A stretch of 9,900 nt of DNA from JALYUA01 sp038229875 (GTDB lineage Bacteria; Acidobacteriota; Thermoanaerobaculia; UBA5066; Gp7-AA6): positions 1 through 9,900 of the forward strand of contig JBBROA010000136.1 of assembly GCA_038229875.1 (NCBI GenBank), given 5' to 3'. Of the stretch, positions 5,366-9,900 are shown piece by piece. The stretch's first letter is position 1. Each line of letters begins with the position of its first letter. The position numbers and the translations under genes were made by a program. The notes under the pieces were generated by a model, which made no database searches, was not told where the DNA came from, and saw only the letters and a program-made list of their open reading frames with translations.

Positions 5366-7552
5366 TCAACACTTGTTCAAAAAGAGGAAGCCACCGGCGT
5401 TCTGCCCCGAGGTCACGGTGACGGTGTACGTCTGCGCTGCCGCCGGGCTGCCGGGGAACGTCTGTAAGAAGTTCGCCGGCAGGATCTCCGAGAGCACGTA
5501 GGTGCCGGGAGCGACGCCGTCGAAGCGGAACGCCCCGTCCGCTCGCGACGTCGTTTGACGGCTCGTGCCGTCCGCTGCCGTCAGAACGAAGACGATCCCT
5601 TCAAGCGGACGATCGATTCCGTCGACGACCCCGTTGCTGTTCAGGTCGAGGATCTTGGTTCCCGACACCGAGCCGGCGTTGCCCGGTCCGGTAACCTGGT
5701 TTCCGAAGAGAACGCCGGTGCGGGCTTCGCCGCCCGCGACGGTGACGGAGATCACCCCTGCCCCTCCCGGCGCCGTCTGCGTGAAGCCGACCGGGACGAC
5801 CTCGGAGACGTGGTAGGTCCCGGGCGCCACGCCGCTGAACGTGAAGCTGCCGTCCGCGGCCGTCGTTGTTTGAACGCCGGTGCCCGTGCCGCCCGGCCCC
5901 GAGAGCCGGATCGTCACACCCGCGCCGCCCGGCTCGCCGGCATCGAGGACACCGTTGCCGTTGACGTCGATGAACTTCGAGCCGCTGATTGAGGCGGGCG
6001 TCACGAGGGCCTGATTTCCGAAGACGAGACCTGCGACGGTGCGCGTCGTGACGTTCAGGGTCGCCGGCCTGGTCCCCGGAGCCGCCGGCAGCGTCTGCCG
6101 GAAGCCCGCCGGAACTGTCTCCGTGACGGTGTACGTGCCAAAGGGAACTCCGGTGAAGGTGAACGTCCCGTCCGAGCCCGTCACGACGGTGCGCGGCGTG
6201 AAGCCGAGCGGTCCGGAAATCGTGAATGTCACGTTCGGCTGGCCGACCTCTCCCGGATCGCGGACGCCGTTGCCATTCGTGTCGAGGAACTTCGTTCCCG
6301 AGATCGTCCCGGTCAGAATTCCGCGGAAGTTGCCGAATACGTTGTTGATCGAGCTGCCGCCGGACACGGACGTCACGGTGATGAACCCGCTCGCCGGAGT
6401 TGTCTGCGTAAATCCGGTCGGTGCCGTTTCGACCAGGAAGTACGGGCCAGGCGTCACGTTGGTGAAGAGGAAATTTCCGTTGACGTCGGTCACCGCTGAC
6501 CGGCTCACTCCCGGAGCGGCCGGTGTGCCGGGGAAGAGGCTGATGGTGACTCCCGCAAGAGACGGCTCGCCCGGATCCCGAACCCCGTTGGCGTTCAGAT
6601 CTTCGAACTTGATGCCGCCGATCGCGTTCGGGATGAGCTGGTTCGCGAAATCGAGGCCGGTGAAATCCGCGTCGCAGACCGAGATGAAGTACCCGAAATC
6701 GCTCGCGAGGAGCCTGCGCGATATCCGCCGGTTCAGGGGTCCGGTCTGACTGAACCCGAGCGGAGGTCGCTCGGTGATGTGGTACCCCGCGCCGCCCGCG
6801 AGGCCGCAGATCTGGAACGAGCCATCGGCGCCGGTCAGACCGGTCAGCGCCGGGCCAGGACCGCCCTCGGCGCGGATCTCGACTCCGGCGATCCCCGTCT
6901 CGCCCCCGTCACGGATGCCGTTGCCGTTCGTGTCGGCGAACTTCACGCCCGAGACGCAGAACGTGGGCTGGCAATTGCGCTTGTCCTCCACCCGGAAGGC
7001 GAGGATGCGCGAAAACTCGGGACGAAAGCCGTGGAAGCACCCGGCGCCGCAGTCGTTGCCGGGCGTGTCGGTCGGCCCGACGAACTGGGCCGCCGGAGTG
7101 ATCCAGACGAGATAGCCCGCCTGCCCGGCGCCCACGTCGTTGAAGGGCGAAAGCGAGACGGAGCCCGAGCCGCACGCGGAGGTCGGACCCGCGGTGTGTG
7201 TCTGGATGACAGGAGGGGGCAAAGTTGGAAGAGGGCCTGGCGTCGGATTGGGATCGAGAACGCCGCCGGTGACTTTGAACCGGCGCGCGGAGGCGGCGTC
7301 GGTTGAGAGCAGGTGCTGCGCGGAGGCGTCGGTCACCTGAAAGTAGTAAGTGCCGTCGGAGAGGAAGTCGGTCGACTGGCACGGAGCGCCGGAGCCGGCG
7401 ACCGTCAGGAAGACGTCGTCTCGATCCGAGAAGACGCGAGAAGGCGAGCCGCCGCCGTCGAGCGTTCGAATTGCACCGGGAACCTGAGCGAAGGCGGGAA
7501 GGGCGCAGACGGAGAGGGCAACCAGGGAAACAAAAAGACGGACCGACTTCAT
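5366..7552 (-). CDS. Secreted surface protein with five SdrD B-like repeats
   Basis: 728 residues. The start at 7552 is set by an AGGAAGG 8 nt upstream and a Sec signal peptide ending ALPAFA (cleavage after residue 22). The frame stays open far upstream, but that part is not coding. Residues 23-198 are an N-terminal region with a DGTYYFQVTDASAQ stretch (~66-79), a proline-rich spacer near 102-114, and several cysteines (58, 127, 168, 172, 194). Five tandem domains of ~100 residues follow from 199 to 726, each starting like SGTKFLDTNGNGVRDPGE and ending like FGNQ. They match the SdrD B-like/Cna-B Ig-like fold, whose DxNxNGxxD loop binds calcium in staphylococcal Sdr proteins. No LPXTG motif, transmembrane segment or CTERM signal follows; the protein ends FLNKC. 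In this setting it would be exported, and how it is retained is unknown. It is probably co-transcribed with the OmpA-like gene. Adhesion or structural roles are plausible but unproven. Confidence 0.88.
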   Translation of the reverse strand: MKSVRLFVSLVALSVCALPAFAQVPGAIRTLDGGGSPSRVFSDRDDVFLTVAGSGAPCQSTDFLSDGTYYFQVTDASAQHLLSTDAASARRFKVTGGVLDPNPTPGPLPTLPPPVIQTHTAGPTSACGSGSVSLSPFNDVGAGQAGYLVWITPAAQFVGPTDTPGNDCGAGCFHGFRPEFSRILAFRVEDKRNCQPTFCVSGVKFADTNGNGIRDGGETGIAGVEIRAEGGPGPALTGLTGADGSFQICGLAGGAGYHITERPPLGFSQTGPLNRRISRRLLASDFGYFISVCDADFTGLDFANQLIPNAIGGIKFEDLNANGVRDPGEPSLAGVTISLFPGTPAAPGVSRSAVTDVNGNFLFTNVTPGPYFLVETAPTGFTQTTPASGFITVTSVSGGSSINNVFGNFRGILTGTISGTKFLDTNGNGVRDPGEVGQPNVTFTISGPLGFTPRTVVTGSDGTFTFTGVPFGTYTVTETVPAGFRQTLPAAPGTRPATLNVTTRTVAGLVFGNQALVTPASISGSKFIDVNGNGVLDAGEPGGAGVTIRLSGPGGTGTGVQTTTAADGSFTFSGVAPGTYHVSEVVPVGFTQTAPGGAGVISVTVAGGEARTGVLFGNQVTGPGNAGSVSGTKILDLNSNGVVDGIDRPLEGIVFVLTAADGTSRQTTSRADGAFRFDGVAPGTYVLSEILPANFLQTFPGSPAAAQTYTVTVTSGQNAGGFLFLNKC
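5375..6958 (-). repeat. Array of five SdrD B-like coding repeats
   Basis: Approximate units on the minus strand: 6958-6638, 6625-6326, 6313-6011, 5995-5699 and 5674-5375. The acidic loops read DTNGNGIRD, DLNANGVRD, DTNGNGVRD, DVNGNGVLD and DLNSNGVVD. Unit 1 is the most divergent; it has extra cysteines and a basic NRRISRRLL stretch. The units are similar as protein but well diverged as DNA, so this is an old duplication. Confidence 0.85.
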
Positions 7553-7798
7553 GCCGACTTCCTTCCTCGTACCTGAGCGGGTGGTCATCAATTCGAACCT
7601 CGATCTTCTGGGCGGATGCATGCAAGCAAAGTGCCCAACGACAAAGACGTTAGACGGGCGCCGTGTAGAGGTACATTCGTCGCCCGGCCGGCGGCGGCAC
7701 AGGAGCCGTCGGCTGATCGGTATTGTGATCGAAAACGTGGAGATCGCGCAGGGAAAAATTTGAGGAACGACGGCGCGCGCGGAAGCAAGGAGAAAACA
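7553..7798. promoter_or_regulatory. Divergent intergenic region between the surface-protein unit and the PP2C gene
   Basis: 246 bp that must carry promoters for both divergent transcripts. AGGAAGG at 7561-7567 (minus strand) is the ribosome binding site of the surface protein. AAGGAG at 7787-7792 (plus strand) is that of the phosphatase, 6 nt before its ATG. The middle has relatively AT-rich patches (7630-7655, 7720-7765), but I find no confident -35/-10 pair. TGATCG occurs twice about 15 bp apart near 7715-7735, and TGCATGCA is a palindrome near 7617. No gene lies here. Confidence 0.6.
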
Positions 7799-8572
7799 AT
7801 GCGGATAACCGCCTTCGGGATAACGGACAAGGGACAGCGGCGCCCCAACAACGAGGATGACCTGGCGATCGTCGATCTGGCGGCGGGCCGAAACGTGGAC
7901 GATCTCGCCGTGAAGGACCTTTCCGTTGGAGATCCCGGCATCCTTCTCGCGGTTTGCGATGGCGTCGGCGGGCGGCGCGCGGGGGAAGTCGCGTCTGCGC
8001 TCGCGCTGTCCGAGCTCGCCGCCGAAATGGAGGCGGCGGGAGACTGCCCGCGCCGAAGCCTGTTTGGAGAAGCCGTCGAGCGCGTGAACCGCGCCGTGTG
8101 GAAGAAAGCACACGAAGACCCGCGGCTCGACGGAATGGCGACGACGCTCACCGCCGCGGTCGTGTGCCGGCACCGGGCGATCCTCGCGCACGTCGGCGAC
8201 TCGCGCGCCTACCTCATGCGCGGCGGAACGGTCCGTCAGGTCACGCGCGATCAGTCGTTCGTCCAGTCGCTCGTCGCCGGGGGGGCCCTCACCGAGGAAG
8301 AGGCGGAGCATTCGCCTTACAGAAACGTGATCCTCCAGGCAGTCGGCAGAAAGAAATCCGTGGAGGTCGCGCTCGACGCGTGCGAGCTCGAGGACGGCGA
8401 CGTGATCGCCCTGTGCACGGACGGGCTCTCCGAAAAGTGCGCGAAGGAGGATCTCGCCCGCGAGCTCTCCGGCCCCGATCTCGCGCAGGGGGTCCGCTCG
8501 CTGGTCGCGCTCGCCAACGCGCGCGGCGGTGAAGATAACATCACCCTGCTCGCCGCCCGCATCGCCGTCTGA
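7799..8572 (+). CDS. PP2C-family protein Ser/Thr phosphatase
   Basis: Metal-dependent (Mn/Mg) protein phosphatase of the PPM/PP2C type, 257 residues, the size of the stand-alone bacterial Stp/PrpC group. Motifs in order: GQRRPNNEDD (12-21) with the first metal Asp/Glu; VCDGVGGRRAGEVAS (52-66) with Asp54 and Gly55; GMATTLTAAVV (112-122); HVGDSRAYLMRGG (131-143); TRDQSFVQSLV (149-159); RNVILQAVG (175-183); LCTDGLSE (205-212) with Asp208; and GGEDNITLL (243-251) with Asp246. All metal-coordinating positions are present, so it should be active. It has no signal peptide or membrane segment and acts in the cytoplasm. ATG 7799 is chosen for the AAGGAG 6 nt upstream and because homology begins there; the frame is open further upstream but without similarity. 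Such phosphatases usually oppose a Hanks-type Ser/Thr kinase, but none lies within this window. An 80-bp gap separates it from the next gene. Confidence 0.93.
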   Translation: MRITAFGITDKGQRRPNNEDDLAIVDLAAGRNVDDLAVKDLSVGDPGILLAVCDGVGGRRAGEVASALALSELAAEMEAAGDCPRRSLFGEAVERVNRAVWKKAHEDPRLDGMATTLTAAVVCRHRAILAHVGDSRAYLMRGGTVRQVTRDQSFVQSLVAGGALTEEEAEHSPYRNVILQAVGRKKSVEVALDACELEDGDVIALCTDGLSEKCAKEDLARELSGPDLAQGVRSLVALANARGGEDNITLLAARIAV

Positions 8573-8652
8573 GCGGCGGCCGTCCCGAATTCCCGGGAGC
8601 CCCTTCCGCGGACCGACTTGCCGGTATGCTGCCGGAAACCCGAGGTGGTCCC

Positions 8653-9195
8653 ATGGATTTTGTGCGAAGGAAGGTGCGTCTTCTTCTGGCCGCGTCGTTC
8701 TTCTGCGCGATGCCCGCTCTCGCCGACCAGACCGTCACCATCGGCCCCACGCTCACGTTCAACCCTTCGACGGTCACGGTGGCGCCCGGCGAAACGGTGA
8801 CCTGGGTCTGGGCGGCCGGCCCCCACTCGACGACGAGCGACGCGACCGCGGGTCCTGAGACCTGGAACTCGGGGGTCCGAAGCGGCGGGGCCGCCTTCTC
8901 TCACCTTTTCACGACGCCCGGCTCTTACCCTTATTACTGTTCCGTGCACAGCTTCCCCGGGGGGGCGTCGATGAACGGAGTCGTTCTGGTGGTCCTGCCG
9001 CCCTCGCCCACCTCCACGGCCGTCGCCGCTCCGACCGCCACCGCAACCCCCCTTCCTGCGGCGACCCCGTCGGTCACGACGGCTCCTCAGGGAGCGCCCG
9101 CGGTGCCGGACCTTGGATTTTCCGCCCGCGCGCTCCTCCTCGTGGCGCTCGCGGTGGCCGGAGTCCTGCTGCTCTTCGGAAATCTCCCGCGGTGA
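8653..9195 (+). CDS. Membrane-tethered cupredoxin (plastocyanin-like blue copper protein)
   Basis: 180 residues. A Sec signal peptide ends at ALA (cleavage after ~24). A single cupredoxin domain covers ~25-115. It has the pattern TFNPSTVTVAPGETVTWVW, then GPHS with His58, and near the end YYCSVHSFPGGASMNG with Cys96, His99 and Met107. These form a full type-1 copper set (His, Cys, His, Met). The His-to-Met spacing of 8 is longer than in plant plastocyanin but common in bacterial CxxH-GG-M cupredoxins. A Pro/Thr/Ala linker (~116-150) leads to VPDLGF, a hydrophobic helix (~158-175) and a short FGNLPR end, which anchors the domain outside the inner membrane or serves as a sorting tail. A role in periplasmic electron transfer is inferred; the partner is unknown. 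I chose 8653 over the ATG at 8626 because of the upstream GAGGTGG and the better signal peptide. TATGCT at 8625-8630 could be a -10 element, without a clear -35. Confidence 0.88.
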   Translation: MDFVRRKVRLLLAASFFCAMPALADQTVTIGPTLTFNPSTVTVAPGETVTWVWAAGPHSTTSDATAGPETWNSGVRSGGAAFSHLFTTPGSYPYYCSVHSFPGGASMNGVVLVVLPPSPTSTAVAAPTATATPLPAATPSVTTAPQGAPAVPDLGFSARALLLVALAVAGVLLLFGNLPR

Positions 9196-9274
9196 CCGTC
9201 GCATCGGGAAGGGTTCCATTATCATCGGTCCCTCCATCGCGCGATTTGCTCCCGGCCGCGGGTCCTCCTGACCG
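9196..9274. other. Short intergenic gap between the cupredoxin and the WecA-like gene
   Basis: 79 bp. TATCAT at 9220-9225 is a reasonable -10 hexamer in an otherwise GC-rich stretch and could mark a promoter for the WecA-like gene, but no good -35 lies 16-18 bp upstream. I see no terminator hairpin with a T-run after the cupredoxin stop. Confidence 0.35.
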
Positions 9275-9900
9275 ATGAAATACCTCACCGCGCCCTACAT
9301 CTCGCTTTCCGCCGCGCTCGCGTTCACCGTGACCTTCGCTCTGGTGCCGGCTGTGCGGAAAGTCGCGTTCGCCACGGGATTCCTGCACCGGCCCCGGGCG
9401 GACCGGTGGGAGTCGGGACCGCAGAGAAAAGCGCTCTTCGGGGGAATCGCGATTCTCGCCGGCTTCTGGGTTGGACTGATCGCGAGCGCGCACGACCTGA
9501 CTCTCTGGGGCTGGAAGATCCTTCTCGCGGGAAACCTCGCGTTCGCGCTCATCGGGTTTCTCGACGACCTGCTCGAGTTCCGGCCGGCAACCAAGGTTCT
9601 CCTGCAGCTGATGGCCTCGCTCGTCCCGATCGCCTTCGGCCTGAGGATCCCCGGCCTGCACCCCGTCGCCAGTCAGCTCATTTCGATCGGCTGGATCCTG
9701 ATCGTGGTCAATGCGGTAAACCTTCTCGACAACATGGACGGGCTCGCGGGAGGGATCGCGGCGATCGCCGGCTTTTTCCTCCTCCTCCACGGCCTGCAGA
9801 ATCAGAACGCGCCTCTGGTCCTCGCGGCCGCCGCTCTCTGCGGGAGCTGCGTGGCCTTCCTGCGCTACAACTTTCCCCCGTCGTCGATCTTCATGGGCGA
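9275..9900 (+). CDS. WecA/MraY-type undecaprenyl-phosphate sugar-1-phosphate transferase, partial
   Basis: Polytopic inner-membrane enzyme of glycosyltransferase family 4 (the WecA/TagO/WbpL/MraY superfamily), cut by the right edge after 208 codons. It transfers a sugar-1-phosphate (commonly GlcNAc-1-P) from a UDP-sugar to undecaprenyl phosphate, starting O-antigen, capsule or related polymer synthesis. Visible motifs: LIGFLDDLLEFRPATKVLLQ (~92-111) with the catalytic Asp97-Asp98; NAVNLLDNMDGLAGG (146-160) with Asp152 and Asp155; and RYNFPPSSIFMGD at the edge, the start of the MGDxGS motif. Five or more hydrophobic segments are present. An N-terminal PRADRWESGPQRKALFGGIAI stretch matches the HRPRVPTxGG-like family motif in altered form. 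The start is well fixed, because an in-frame TGA lies two codons upstream of ATG 9275. No Shine-Dalgarno is visible; the sequence TCCTCCT just upstream is the complement of one. The specific sugar and polymer cannot be told. Confidence 0.9.
   Translation, partial: MKYLTAPYISLSAALAFTVTFALVPAVRKVAFATGFLHRPRADRWESGPQRKALFGGIAILAGFWVGLIASAHDLTLWGWKILLAGNLAFALIGFLDDLLEFRPATKVLLQLMASLVPIAFGLRIPGLHPVASQLISIGWILIVVNAVNLLDNMDGLAGGIAAIAGFFLLLHGLQNQNAPLVLAAAALCGSCVAFLRYNFPPSSIFMG

Noticed and set aside
7553..8311. Upstream extension of the SdrD-repeat frame to 8311
   Set aside because: It runs antisense through the well-supported PP2C gene; the signal peptide and ribosome binding site fix the start at 7552.
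8317..9288. Minus-strand frame of 323 residues across the PP2C end and the cupredoxin
   Set aside because: Arg/Gly-rich shadow; the plus strand has complete PP2C and cupredoxin motif sets.

Overview
High-GC bacterial DNA with a Gram-negative type of envelope: there is an OmpA-like outer-membrane protein and no sortase signal or teichoic-acid gene. The gene content, and three kinds of short GC-rich intergenic repeat, would suit an uncultivated Acidobacteriota-like lineage. That placement is an inference from style; no marker gene is present to prove it.

Left part (1-3815, minus strand): a three-gene operon in the order hcrC, hcrA, hcrB (hcrB runs off the left edge). It encodes the [2Fe-2S], molybdopterin and FAD subunits of a xanthine-oxidase-family enzyme that most resembles 4-hydroxybenzoyl-CoA reductase. 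The key evidence is a four-cysteine insert in the FAD subunit, which in this family holds an additional [4Fe-4S] cluster used in low-potential electron transfer. The enzyme would reductively remove the phenolic hydroxyl from 4-hydroxybenzoyl-CoA and feed benzoyl-CoA into anaerobic aromatic degradation. hcrC and hcrA overlap by ATGA; hcrA and hcrB are separated by 40 bp occupied by a heptamer tandem repeat.

Middle (3816-4283): a 468-bp gene-free stretch. Its ompA-proximal half holds palindromic GC-rich repeat units, one with a perfect 28-bp palindrome. A different 46-bp repeat lies twice inside the 3' end of hcrC, read in two different frames.

Centre (4284-7552, minus strand): a probable two-gene unit. 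The first gene encodes a secreted 728-residue protein with five SdrD B-like (Cna-B/prealbumin-like) repeats carrying acidic DxNxNG loops. The second, 35 bp downstream, encodes an OmpA-like beta-barrel with a proline-rich linker and a divergent peptidoglycan-binding domain. Together they look like a surface protein and an envelope anchor.

Right part (7799-9900, plus strand), divergent from the surface-protein unit across a 246-bp shared upstream region: a soluble PP2C-type Ser/Thr phosphatase, a membrane-tethered cupredoxin with a complete type-1 copper ligand set, and the start of a WecA/MraY-type undecaprenyl-phosphate sugar-1-phosphate transferase cut by the right edge. No obvious functional link joins these three.

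I did not find phage genes, transposases, tRNA or rRNA genes, or a CRISPR array. I see no convincing wholly new system. The best leads are the Hcr operon with its repeat-invaded gene ends and the SdrD-repeat/OmpA pair.
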